Positions 16,542 through 24,270 of a stretch of 64,000 nucleotides of DNA are shown here, piece by piece (within the stretch, counting starts at the first letter, position 1; the number at the start of each line of letters is the position of its first letter). The stretch is from Dactylosporangium roseum (GTDB taxonomy: Bacteria; Actinomycetota; Actinomycetes; Mycobacteriales; Micromonosporaceae), in contig NZ_CP073721.1 in the NCBI RefSeq assembly GCF_025264685.1, forward strand, positions 6,155,501 through 6,219,500. The letters are read 5' to 3'. Under the pieces are notes generated by a model. That model worked only from the letters and a program-made list of their open reading frames with translations, ran no database searches and had not been told where the DNA came from. The position numbers and the translations under genes were made by a program.

Positions 16542-16578
16542 CCCGGCTCGCGGTGCGGGCCGGTGGCGGCCGGTCCGG

Positions 16579-17502
16579 TCAGCGGTGGTGGTAGCGGTCG
16601 GCGATGAAGCCCGTCGGCGGGGGCTTCTCGACCCGCGGCGGGAGCGCGGTGGCGGTGGTCGCGCCGAAGCCGCGGCCGAGGGACCGCACCTGGGCCTCCA
16701 TCACCGGCACGCTGCGGCGCGCCTGGCGCTCCACCAGCCGCTCGGCCGGGCGGCTGTTGACCAGCGTCCGCAGCCAGTACACCAGGGCCACACCGCGCGG
16801 GACGAAGACCTTGCGGCGGCGGCGTTCCAGCGCGTCGACGAACAGCTCCGCGCAGCGCTCCACCGACGTCGTCGAGCCCAGCGGCGGCGGCAGGCGGTGC
16901 AGCGTCTCCCGGAACGACGGCAGGTCGTCCTTGGCGTCGCGAACCAGGTCGGTGTCGATCCACGACGGGTGCGCGGTGCCGACCCGCACGCCGTGATGGG
17001 CGACCTCGAGCCGCACCGCGTTGGCGAAGTGCTCGACGCCCGCCTTCGACGCGCAGTACGGGGCCATGCCGGGCAGCGCCGCGAACGAGGCCGCCGAGGC
17101 GACGACCAGCAGGTACCCCTGGGCGGTGATGAGGTGCGGCAGGCAGGCGGCGGCGGTGCGCATGACGCCCACCAGGTTGACCTCGACCGTGCGCACCAGG
17201 GCCTCGACGTCGCCGGTGGCGACCGTGCCGCGGCTCGCCACGCCCGCGTTGGCGACGACGGCGTCGATCCGGCCGTACGCGGCGATCGTGCCCTCGACAG
17301 CGGCGTCCATACTGGCCTGGTCGGTCACGTCGCACGCGAACCACACCGCACCCAGCTCACCGGCGAGCGCGGCGAGCCGGTCGGGCTCGAGGCCGACGAG
17401 GGAGAGCCGCGCGCCACGGGCGGCGGCGAGCCTGGCGGTATGTTCACCGATGCCCCGCGCGGCCCCGGTGACGAGCACCACCTGGCCGGACAGACTGCGC
17501 TT
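16579..17502 (-). CDS. Short-chain dehydrogenase/reductase
   Basis: 307 aa. The Rossmann motif TGAARGIG, NAG (VVANAG), the catalytic Ser in VASAASFAAL and Tyr-x-x-x-Lys (YCASK) are present. The C-terminal 90 residues extend beyond a classical SDR and include VYWLRTLVNSRP and a basic tail, as in fatty-acid or sterol-linked SDRs of mycobacteria. GTG 17502 is preferred over ATG 17520 because GGGAGG sits 7 bases before it. A TetR gene is divergent with a palindrome between them, suggesting repression. Confidence 0.87.
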   Translation of the reverse strand, partial: KRSLSGQVVLVTGAARGIGEHTARLAAARGARLSLVGLEPDRLAALAGELGAVWFACDVTDQASMDAAVEGTIAAYGRIDAVVANAGVASRGTVATGDVEALVRTVEVNLVGVMRTAAACLPHLITAQGYLLVVASAASFAALPGMAPYCASKAGVEHFANAVRLEVAHHGVRVGTAHPSWIDTDLVRDAKDDLPSFRETLHRLPPPLGSTTSVERCAELFVDALERRRRKVFVPRGVALVYWLRTLVNSRPAERLVERQARRSVPVMEAQVRSLGRGFGATTATALPPRVEKPPPTGFIADRYHHR

Positions 17503-17524
17503 CACAGCGGCGCCTCCCATCGGC

Positions 17525-17540
17525 GGTACCGTTCAGTACC
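17525..17540. promoter_or_regulatory. Palindromic operator candidate, SDR/TetR intergenic
   Basis: GGTACcgttcaGTACC is a 16-bp inverted repeat 23 bases from the SDR start and 55 bases from the TetR start. It is a plausible site for autoregulation by the TetR protein encoded at 17595. Confidence 0.45.
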
Positions 17541-17594
17541 AGGCAAACTAGCACCCGGGAACATTGTGCCGGAAGGCCGAGGAACGGGGAGCGC

Positions 17595-18212
17595 ATGACG
17601 ACCACCAGGACCGCCGAGGCGCTCCGGGAAGACCTCACCGGCGGGCTGGCCGCGTCGATCGCCGCGAAGGGTTACGCGGCGACGACGATCGCCGACATCG
17701 TCATGCACGCCCATGTGTCGAAACGCACCTTCTACGAGCACTTCACCGACAAGGAAGCCTGCCTCATGGCCCTCTACGAGCAGGGCTGCGAGCACCTCCT
17801 GGCCGTCGTGCGCGGCGCCGCGGTCGGCGGGCAGAAGTCGTGGAAGGTGCTCGTCAACGACGGCGTCACCGCATACCTCAACGCGCTGGAGAGCATGCCG
17901 GCGGTCACCCGGACGCTGCTGGTGGAGATCCAGGCCGCGGGGCCGCGGGCCTACCGGCTGCGCCAGCAGATGCAGCGCCGGTTCGCCGATACGCTGGTCG
18001 AGGTGGTCGACGAGGCACGGGCGGTCGACCCGGCCATCCCGAAGCTGTCGCAACTGCTGGCGATCGCCCTGGTCGGCGGGGTGCACGAGATGATGTTGCA
18101 GGTCTCCGACCCCTACACCGGCGCCGGGCCGTCGTTCACCTCGCTGGCGCCCGCGGTCGACGAGCTCGTCTACGCGATCCTCACGAATCCCTGGGCGACC
18201 GGGATGGAATGA
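17595..18212 (+). CDS. TetR-family transcriptional regulator
   Basis: 205 aa. The N-terminal helix-turn-helix at about 10-55 reads LAASIAAKGYAATTIADIVMHAHVSKRTFYEHFTDKEACL, the TetR signature. The C-terminal ligand domain is helical (YLNALESMPAVTRTLLVEIQAAGPRAYRLR). GGGGAG precedes the ATG. It is divergent from the SDR gene across 92 bases containing a palindrome, so it probably represses that gene in response to a lipophilic ligand. Confidence 0.88.
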   Translation: MTTTRTAEALREDLTGGLAASIAAKGYAATTIADIVMHAHVSKRTFYEHFTDKEACLMALYEQGCEHLLAVVRGAAVGGQKSWKVLVNDGVTAYLNALESMPAVTRTLLVEIQAAGPRAYRLRQQMQRRFADTLVEVVDEARAVDPAIPKLSQLLAIALVGGVHEMMLQVSDPYTGAGPSFTSLAPAVDELVYAILTNPWATGME

Positions 18213-18264
18213 TCCTCCGGACCGACGGGTTACACGCAGAAAGACACGAGGAGGCTGTGCTCCG

Positions 18265-19185
18265 GTGCTCAACCCAAGCGAGCTGTACGCGCTCAACGAC
18301 GACCTGCCGGCACTCGACCGGCCGGTGCTCGTCCACGCGCTGACGGGCTTCGTCGACGCCGGCAACGCCAGCCGACTCGCCCGCGAACACCTGCTCACCA
18401 TCGGCTCACCCCGAACCGTCGCCGCGTTCGACCTCGACCAGCTTTACGACTACCGCAGCCGCCGCCCGGCGATGCTGTTCGTCGAGGACCACTGGGAGCA
18501 CTACGAGCAGCCCCGGCTGCTGCTGCGGGTGCTGCGCGACGCGGCCGGCACGGAGTTCCTGCTGCTCGACGGACCCGAGCCCGACCTGCAGTGGGAGCGG
18601 TTCACCGCGGCCGTCCTCGAGCTGATCGAGCGCTTCGACGTCCGGGCCACGGTCGGGCTCGCCGCGATCCCGATGGCGGTGCCGCACACCCGGCCGACCG
18701 GGGTGACCGCGCACGGCACCAGCCGCGACCTGATCTCCGGCTTCGAGCCGTGGCTCCAGCGCGTGCAGGTGCCGGCAAGCGTCGGCAACCTGCTCGAGTT
18801 TCGCATCGGTCAGGACGACCGCGACGCGTTCGGCTTCGCGGTGCACGTGCCGCACTACGTCGCGCAGGCCGAGTTCCCGGCCGCCTCGGAAAGGCTGCTG
18901 AGCTGCGTGTCCGAGGCGACCGGCCTGCGGCTGCCGACCGACGAGCTGCGCCGGGCCGCGGAGTCGGTCCGGGCCGAGATCGACCTGCAGATCGCCCAGG
19001 CCGACGAGGCCGCCGCGCTGGTGCGGGCACTCGAGGAGCAGTACGACGCCTACACCCGCGGCCGGCAGAACAACCTGCTCGCCGAGTCCCCGGCGCCGCT
19101 GCCGACGGCCGACGAGATCGGCGCCGAGCTGGAGCGCTTCCTCGCGGAGCACACCCGCAACGGCGACGACCCGCCGCTGGGCTGA
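18265..19185 (+). CDS. PAC2-family protein (proteasome assembly chaperone-like fold)
   Basis: 306 aa. The opening DRPVLVHALTGFVDAGNASRLAREHL and the later FDLDQLYDYRSRRP, LLDGPEPDLQWERF and VGLAAIPMAVPHTRPTGVTAHG match actinobacterial PAC2 proteins. The C-terminal third is a charged helical extension with an LPTADEIGAELERFLAEH tail. Actinobacteria have a 20S proteasome, but a direct role of these proteins in its assembly is not shown by the sequence. The GTG at 18265 follows GGAGG at about 10 bases. Confidence 0.82.
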   Translation: MLNPSELYALNDDLPALDRPVLVHALTGFVDAGNASRLAREHLLTIGSPRTVAAFDLDQLYDYRSRRPAMLFVEDHWEHYEQPRLLLRVLRDAAGTEFLLLDGPEPDLQWERFTAAVLELIERFDVRATVGLAAIPMAVPHTRPTGVTAHGTSRDLISGFEPWLQRVQVPASVGNLLEFRIGQDDRDAFGFAVHVPHYVAQAEFPAASERLLSCVSEATGLRLPTDELRRAAESVRAEIDLQIAQADEAAALVRALEEQYDAYTRGRQNNLLAESPAPLPTADEIGAELERFLAEHTRNGDDPPLG

Positions 19186-19192
19186 CACCTGC

Positions 19193-20023
19193 CTACCAGC
19201 CGGTGCCGGTGATCCGCTCGTACACCTCGATGTAACGGGCCCGCGTCAGCGCCACGACGTCCTCGGGGATCTCGGGGCCCGGCGCGGTCTGGTCCCAGCC
19301 GGTCCCGCGGGCCCAGTCGCGCACGAGCTGCTTGTCGAAGGAGAACTGCGTCCGGCCCGGCTCCCACTGCTCCAGCGGCCAGAAGCGGGACGAGTCCGGG
19401 GTGAGCACCTCGTCGGCGAGCACGACCGTGCCGTCGGGCGCCCGGCCGAACTCCAGTTTGGTGTCCGCGACGACGATGCCGCGCTCCGCCGCGATCTCCG
19501 CGCCGCGCGAGTAGATCCGCAGGGTGAGGTCCCGCAGCTCGTCGGCCAGGTCCTTGCCGATCTGGGTCCGCACCTCGTCGAGGGTGACGAACTCGTCGTG
19601 CTCCCCCAACGCCGCCTTGGTCGTCGGGGTGAAGACCGGCGCCGGCAACCGTGACCCCTCCACCAGACCGGCGGGCAGCGGCACACCGGAGACCTCGCCC
19701 TTCGCCCGGTACTCGCTGAGGCCGAGCCCGGCGAGATAACCCCGTGCGATGCACTCCACCGGCAGCATGTCCAGCCGGCGGCACCGGATGGCCCGGCCGG
19801 CGAACTCGGCCGGCACGTCGTCGCCGGAGATCACGTGGTTGGGCGCGATGTCGGCGAGTTGCTCGAACCACCACAGCGACAGCCGGGTGAGCACCTTGCC
19901 CTTGTCCGGGATCGGGGTCGGCAGGACCACGTCATAGACCGAGATGCGGTCCGACGCCACCAGGAGCAGGTCGTCACCGTCGGCGTAGACGTCGCGGACC
20001 TTGCCGGAGTGCAGCAGCTTCAC
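19193..20023 (-). CDS. purC: Phosphoribosylaminoimidazole-succinocarboxamide synthase
   Basis: 276 aa. It makes SAICAR from CAIR, aspartate and ATP in purine synthesis. The N-terminus LLHSGKVRDVY, then SDRISVYDVVLPTPIPDKG, RRLDMLPVECIARGYLAG and the aspartate-site KLEFG, VLADEVLTPDSSRFWP are all family signatures. GTG 20023 is fixed by TAGGCT exactly 7 bases upstream, so the start is leaderless and the 36 codons further upstream are not translated. No other pur genes are adjacent. Confidence 0.95.
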   Translation of the reverse strand: MKLLHSGKVRDVYADGDDLLLVASDRISVYDVVLPTPIPDKGKVLTRLSLWWFEQLADIAPNHVISGDDVPAEFAGRAIRCRRLDMLPVECIARGYLAGLGLSEYRAKGEVSGVPLPAGLVEGSRLPAPVFTPTTKAALGEHDEFVTLDEVRTQIGKDLADELRDLTLRIYSRGAEIAAERGIVVADTKLEFGRAPDGTVVLADEVLTPDSSRFWPLEQWEPGRTQFSFDKQLVRDWARGTGWDQTAPGPEIPEDVVALTRARYIEVYERITGTGW

Positions 20024-20030
20024 GCCGGCC

Positions 20031-20036
20031 AGCCTA
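20031..20036 (-). promoter_or_regulatory. -10 element TAGGCT of purC
   Basis: Seven bases separate TAGGCT from GTG 20023. This sets the purC start and shows it has its own promoter, separate from ddl. Confidence 0.5.
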
Positions 20037-20097
20037 TCGGGCACCCGGTCCCCCGCCTCGCCCCCCACCCCTCGCCTGCGGCTCGGGCGGTTCCTCG

Positions 20098-20146
20098 TGA
20101 TGGTGGAGACTTTTGCTGCTCTGGGTGCCAAAAGTCTCCACCATCA
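20098..20146. terminator. Perfect 18-bp hairpin (type C) downstream of ddl
   Basis: TGATGGTGGAGACTTTTG at 20098-20115 and its exact complement at 20129-20146 surround a 13-base loop. It lies between the ddl stop and the purC promoter on the same strand, a natural place for a terminator. The long A/T-containing stem also resembles mobile palindromic repeats. Confidence 0.6.
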
Positions 20147-20170
20147 TGAGGCCCCGGTCGCGGCCCGGTT

Positions 20171-21244
20171 CTAGGCTGCGCCGACGGCTGGCCTGGGTGC
20201 TCGTGCGAGCGCCGTCCGGATGAGGACGTCGCACAGGGCGGGGTAGTCCAGGCCGGCCACCCGGAACATCTGCGGGTACTGCGAAACCGCGGTGAACCCG
20301 GGGAACGTGTTGACCTCGTTGATGACCGGCTCGGTGCCGTAGCGCAGGAAGAAGTCCACCCGCAGCAGGCCGCGGCACTCCAGCGCGCGGAAGGCTCGCA
20401 CCGACAGGTCCTGCAGGCGCTCGATGATCGCCGGTTCGAGACGGGCCGGGATGTCGAAGATCGTCGACGGGTCGAGGTACTTCGCCTCGTAGTCGAAGAA
20501 CGTGTGCTTGTCCGGGAAGCGGATCTCCAGCGGCGGCCCGACCTGCAGCGAGCCGTCGGGGTGCTCCAGCACGCCGAGGTCGACCTCGCGGCCGTGCACC
20601 ATCTCCTCGACGAGCACCTTGGCGTCGCTGTCGCGGGCCTCGGTGAGGGCCGCGTCGAGCCGGCCCCAGTCGTCGACCTTCGACACGCCGAGGCTGGAAC
20701 CGGCGCGCGAAGGCTTGACGAAGACGGGCAGGCCGAGCCGCTCCTTCTCCTCGGCCGTGAGCGTGCCCTTGCCGCCGCGCAGGACGACCCCGTCGGCGAC
20801 CGGCAGCCCCTCGGCGACGAGGAGCTTCTTGGTGAACTCCTTGTCCATGCCGGCCGCGCTGGCGAAGACCCCGCTGCCGACATACGGCAACCGGACCATC
20901 TCCAGGACCGACTGGATCGTGCCGTCCTCGCCGTAGGGCCCGTGGATGGCGGGGAAGATCACGTCGGACTCGCGCATCGTGCCGATCGCGTCGGCGAGGC
21001 TGGTCAGCGCGACCTCGCCGGTCTCCTTCGTGAGGTCGAGCAGGCCCTCCAGGTCGAGCTCCTCCGGCGTGCCGGCGTCGGCGCCGAAGACCCAGGTGCC
21101 GTTGGGTGTGATCCGTACCGGCACGACCTCGTAGCGGGAGCGGTCGAGATACCGCACGATGCTCAACGCCGACTTGCACGAGACCTCGTGCTCGCCGCTG
21201 CGGCCCCCGAAGACGACGGCGACGCGCTTGCGTGCTTCAGCCAT
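20171..21244 (-). CDS. ddl: D-alanine--D-alanine ligase
   Basis: 357 aa, ATP-grasp fold. It joins two D-Ala for peptidoglycan precursors. Motifs: VVFGGRSGEHEVSCKSA at the N-terminus, AIHGPYGEDGT, the ATP loop VKPSRAGSSLGVSKV, EEMVHGREVDLGVLE, and the metal-binding LLRVDFFLRYGTEPVINEVNTFPGFT. Nothing points to a D-Ala-D-Lac variant. Its ATG overlaps the last codons of alr by 8 bases, giving an alr-ddl pair with coupled translation that supplies D-Ala-D-Ala. Confidence 0.95.
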   Translation of the reverse strand: MAEARKRVAVVFGGRSGEHEVSCKSALSIVRYLDRSRYEVVPVRITPNGTWVFGADAGTPEELDLEGLLDLTKETGEVALTSLADAIGTMRESDVIFPAIHGPYGEDGTIQSVLEMVRLPYVGSGVFASAAGMDKEFTKKLLVAEGLPVADGVVLRGGKGTLTAEEKERLGLPVFVKPSRAGSSLGVSKVDDWGRLDAALTEARDSDAKVLVEEMVHGREVDLGVLEHPDGSLQVGPPLEIRFPDKHTFFDYEAKYLDPSTIFDIPARLEPAIIERLQDLSVRAFRALECRGLLRVDFFLRYGTEPVINEVNTFPGFTAVSQYPQMFRVAGLDYPALCDVLIRTALARAPRPAVGAA

Positions 21245-22343
21245 GCGGATGCTCCTGTCCTACATACGTTCGTGGGACCCGGGCCCCGATACCTGTCAAG
21301 ATCTCATGCGGATTGGTCTGTGCCCACGCCGCCCACTCTTCCACGGTCGGCGCCGCGGCGGGGTCCGCGCCGAAGAGCACGATCTCGTCGCCGAGCGCGA
21401 CCGGGAGGTCACCGGCGTCGACCACGAACTGGTCCATGGCGACCCGGCCGGCGATCGGCCGCCGCTCGCCGTGGAGTGCCACCTCGCCGCGGTTGCTGAG
21501 CAGGCGCGGGACGCCGTCGGCGTAGCCCACCGGGACGAGGACCATGGTCGTCTCCCGGTCGGTGACGTATTGATGCAGGTAGGAGACGCCGGTCCCGCTG
21601 GGCACCCGCTTGACGTTGATCGCGCGGGCGCGCAGGGTCATCGCCCGGCGCAGCCCGGCGGTGACGCCGTCGACGGGCTCGACGCCGTAGAGCGCCAGGC
21701 CGGCACGGACGAGGTCGTAATGCGTGCCGGGCACGTCGACGATGCCGGCGGAGTTGGCGAGGTGCCGCACCTCCGGCGTGATCCCGTGCTTCCCCGCGAT
21801 CTCGAGCGCCTCCTCGAACCGCTCGATCTGCCGCATGATCGACGGGTTGCCCGGGTCGTCGGCGGAGGCGAGGTGCGACCAGATCCCGCGGACGTTGACC
21901 CTCAGCGCGGCGGCGGCCTCGACCAGGGCCGGCCAGTCCGCCCAGTTGACGCCGTTGCGGGTCAGGCCGGTGTCGACCTTGAGGTGCACGTCGGCGGCGC
22001 CGGCCGCGGCGATGGCGGCCAGGTGCTCGGGGGTCGAGACGGACAGGTCGACGCCGGCCCGGATCGCACCGGCGAAGTCGTCGTCGTGCGCATAGAGCCA
22101 GGCGAGAATCGGCGCGTCGATGCCCGCGGCGCGCAGCTCCAGCGCCTCGGCGATCGAGGTGACCCCGAGCCAGCTCGCCCCGTTCGCGAGCACGGTCCGG
22201 GCGACGGGCAACACTCCGTGACCGAACGCGTTCGCCTTGACCACCGCCATGGTGCCCGCCCGGGGTGCCGCGAGCCCGGCGAGGAGCCGGGTGTTGTGCG
22301 CGATCGCGTCGAGGTCGACAACGGCCTCGGCAACGATTCCCAC
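21237..22343 (-). CDS. alr: Alanine racemase
   Basis: 368 aa from GTG 22343, chosen because AGGGG lies 7 bases upstream and the more upstream ATG (22403) would precede the -10 at 22386. PLP lysine Lys36 is in VVKANAFGHG and catalytic Tyr255 in GVSYLHQY. It interconverts L- and D-alanine for the wall and feeds ddl, which overlaps its 3' end. A two-domain fold-type III enzyme of normal length. Confidence 0.95.
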   Translation of the reverse strand: MGIVAEAVVDLDAIAHNTRLLAGLAAPRAGTMAVVKANAFGHGVLPVARTVLANGASWLGVTSIAEALELRAAGIDAPILAWLYAHDDDFAGAIRAGVDLSVSTPEHLAAIAAAGAADVHLKVDTGLTRNGVNWADWPALVEAAAALRVNVRGIWSHLASADDPGNPSIMRQIERFEEALEIAGKHGITPEVRHLANSAGIVDVPGTHYDLVRAGLALYGVEPVDGVTAGLRRAMTLRARAINVKRVPSGTGVSYLHQYVTDRETTMVLVPVGYADGVPRLLSNRGEVALHGERRPIAGRVAMDQFVVDAGDLPVALGDEIVLFGADPAAAPTVEEWAAWAQTNPHEILTGIGARVPRTYVGQEHPHG

Positions 22344-22380
22344 CTCTTCACCCCTTTCCGGCCGGAAACCGCCCGGACCG

Positions 22381-22386
22381 ATCATA
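22381..22386 (-). promoter_or_regulatory. -10 element TATGAT of the alr-ddl operon
   Basis: TATGAT is the best match to the housekeeping -10 near alr. No good -35 was found at the usual distance. It would start transcription about 30 bases before GTG 22343, leaving room for the ribosome-binding site. Confidence 0.45.
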
Positions 22387-22438
22387 GTGACAGGACGCGT
22401 CACCGTCGGTCACAGGTTGCCAAGCCGACACAGCCCGT

Positions 22439-22490
22439 ATGAGCACGGACGTTCCAGTGGGTCCGAGGCCACCGGAACGTCCGTGCTCAT
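22439..22490. terminator. Perfect 17-bp hairpin (type D) downstream of the ABC exporter
   Basis: ATGAGCACGGACGTTCC at 22439-22455 and its exact complement at 22474-22490, with a further GTGG/CCAC inside the loop. It lies 10 bases past the permease stop and before the alr promoter, so it probably terminates the exporter transcript. Confidence 0.6.
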
Positions 22491-22499
22491 GCGCGGCGG

Positions 22500-23240
22500 T
22501 CAGGCGGAGCGGAACAGGCGCACCGCCAGGTAGGTCGCGGCCAGGAAGCTCACCGCCAGCACCGTCAGGTGGAGCGGCCGCGGGACGTCGCCGACCCAGG
22601 CCGCCTGGATCGCCTGGCGGAAGGCGCCCAGCGGGGTGAGGTCGCCGATCCGGCGCAGGACCGGCGGCAGGTACTCCACCGGGACGTACAGGCCGGCGAA
22701 GAACGCCGACGGGAACCACGCCCCCAGCGCGTAACCGGTGGCCGCCTTCGCCGACGACGCGACCGCCGCCACCAGCAGACCGATCGGGAACAGGCCGAGC
22801 ACCCCGAGGACGAACGTCGGCAGGACCAGTAGCAGGTTGGGCAGCCGCATGTCCAGCGCCACCACGCCGACGACCAGCGTGAGCAGCGTCGCCACCAGGA
22901 CGACCCCGCCGTTCATGACGAGCTGCGCGCCGAGCAGGGCCGACGGCTTCACCGGCGTCGTGGCGAAGCGGCGCAGGACGCCTTTCTCGCGGTACGTGGC
23001 GAGGACGACCGGCAGCATGAAGAAGGCCACCATCGCCATGGCCACCATGACCGACATCGACGGGATGATCGTGTCGATGCCGCGGTGACCGCCCAGCGCC
23101 GGGTCCGGCTTCCGGGTGCTGGCCGCGGCACCGAAGACGACCAGCAACGCGATCGGCAGGAGCACGGTGAACAGCGGCGGGGAGATCTCGCGGAGCATGA
23201 GCCGGGTTTCGATGACGGTGAGACGGGCGAGGGTGCGCAT
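22500..23240 (-). CDS. ABC-2 type transporter permease
   Basis: 246 aa, six membrane segments (for example LFTVLLPIALLVVFGAA, SVMVAMAMVAFFMLPVVLA, LVATLLTLVVGVVALDM, LLVLPTFVLGVLGLFPIGLLVAAV). The conserved ABC-2 stretch YREKGVLRRFATTPVKPSALLGAQL is between segments 2 and 3. The start codon overlaps the ATPase stop (TGATG), so the two are coupled. With the ATPase it forms a DrrAB-like exporter, substrate unknown. Confidence 0.9.
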   Translation of the reverse strand: MRTLARLTVIETRLMLREISPPLFTVLLPIALLVVFGAAASTRKPDPALGGHRGIDTIIPSMSVMVAMAMVAFFMLPVVLATYREKGVLRRFATTPVKPSALLGAQLVMNGGVVLVATLLTLVVGVVALDMRLPNLLLVLPTFVLGVLGLFPIGLLVAAVASSAKAATGYALGAWFPSAFFAGLYVPVEYLPPVLRRIGDLTPLGAFRQAIQAAWVGDVPRPLHLTVLAVSFLAATYLAVRLFRSA

Positions 23241-24136
23241 CACGACTCCCGCGAGACGAGCGAAACGAACGCGGATTCGAGGTCGGCCTGGAGCACGTTG
23301 AGGGAGAGGGGCACCACGGACAGTGCGGCGAGCGCGGAGCCGACCTCGTGGGCGAGGTTGCCGGTGCCGGTGACGGTCCACGTGTGGTCGTCGACACTGA
23401 CCGCCGTGACGCCGGTGACCCGGTCCAGGGCGTCCGGCGCGAGCGGCGCGGACGGCTGGAAGGTGACCCGCACGCCCGACGACACGCGGCGGACGAGGCC
23501 CGAGGGCGAGTCGACGGCGATGGTACGGCCCTGGTCGATCACGGCGATCCGGTCGCACAGCCGCTCGGCCTCGTCCATGAAGTGCGTCACCAGCAGGACG
23601 GTGACGCCCCGGTCGCGGATGTCCGAGATGAGCTGCCAGGTGTCGCGGCGCGCCTGCGGGTCGAGGCCGGTGGTGAGCTCGTCGAGGACCGCCACCTCCG
23701 GCGATCCGACGAGCGAGAGCGCGATCGACAGCCGCTGTTTCTGGCCGCCGGAGAGCTTCTTGTACTGCTGGTTCACGGATCCGCCGAGCCCGAGGTGGTC
23801 GAGCAGCGCCTCGGGGTGGGCCGGGTTGCGGTAGAAGGAGGCGAACAGCGACAGCGCCTCGCCGACCCGTATCCGGTCCGGCAACTGCGACTCCTGGAGC
23901 TGCGCTCCGAGCCGCTCACGCACCGCGGGGTCGGCCGGGTCGAGGCCGAGCACCCGCACCGTGCCACCGTCGGCCTCGCGCAGTCCCTCGACGATCTCGA
24001 CCGTGGTGGTCTTGCCAGCGCCGTTGCGCCCGATGATGCCGAAGATCTCGCCGCGCTCGACGGAGAAGGACACGTCCCGCACGGCGACGCGGTCACCATA
24101 CCGCTTGTGCAACTGCCGAACGTCGATGACTGTCAT
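23240..24136 (-). CDS. ABC transporter ATPase (DrrA/CcmA type)
   Basis: 298 aa. Walker A is GRNGAGKTT (about 37-45), the signature LSGGQKQRL, and Walker B VAVLDELTTGLD, where L-T-T replaces the usual P-T-S. The H-loop is LVTHFMDEAE. A C-terminal 80-residue domain (SSGVRVTFQPSAPL) is typical of antibiotic or lipid exporters. CAGAGT lies 7 bases before ATG 24136. The two-component system at 24271-26744 is divergent and may control it. Confidence 0.9.
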   Translation of the reverse strand: MTVIDVRQLHKRYGDRVAVRDVSFSVERGEIFGIIGRNGAGKTTTVEIVEGLREADGGTVRVLGLDPADPAVRERLGAQLQESQLPDRIRVGEALSLFASFYRNPAHPEALLDHLGLGGSVNQQYKKLSGGQKQRLSIALSLVGSPEVAVLDELTTGLDPQARRDTWQLISDIRDRGVTVLLVTHFMDEAERLCDRIAVIDQGRTIAVDSPSGLVRRVSSGVRVTFQPSAPLAPDALDRVTGVTAVSVDDHTWTVTGTGNLAHEVGSALAALSVVPLSLNVLQADLESAFVSLVSRES

Positions 24137-24203
24137 GCCGACAACTCTGCTGGCCCGCGGGGCACGGCAGAATGTGGCTGGACGCCGAGGTGGGGTGTAT
24201 CTA

Positions 24204-24225
24204 GCTCTACCTCGGGATGTAGAGC
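24204..24225. promoter_or_regulatory. Inverted repeat between ABC exporter and two-component system
   Basis: GCTCTAC, 8 bases, then GTAGAGC, in the 134-base divergent gap. NarL-type regulators bind short inverted repeats, so this could be the site for the regulator encoded at 26106, controlling both directions. Confidence 0.4.
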
Positions 24226-24270
24226 CGGCGCCAATGCGCCGGGCAGGGCGGCGGGGGGAGGCTGTAGCGC

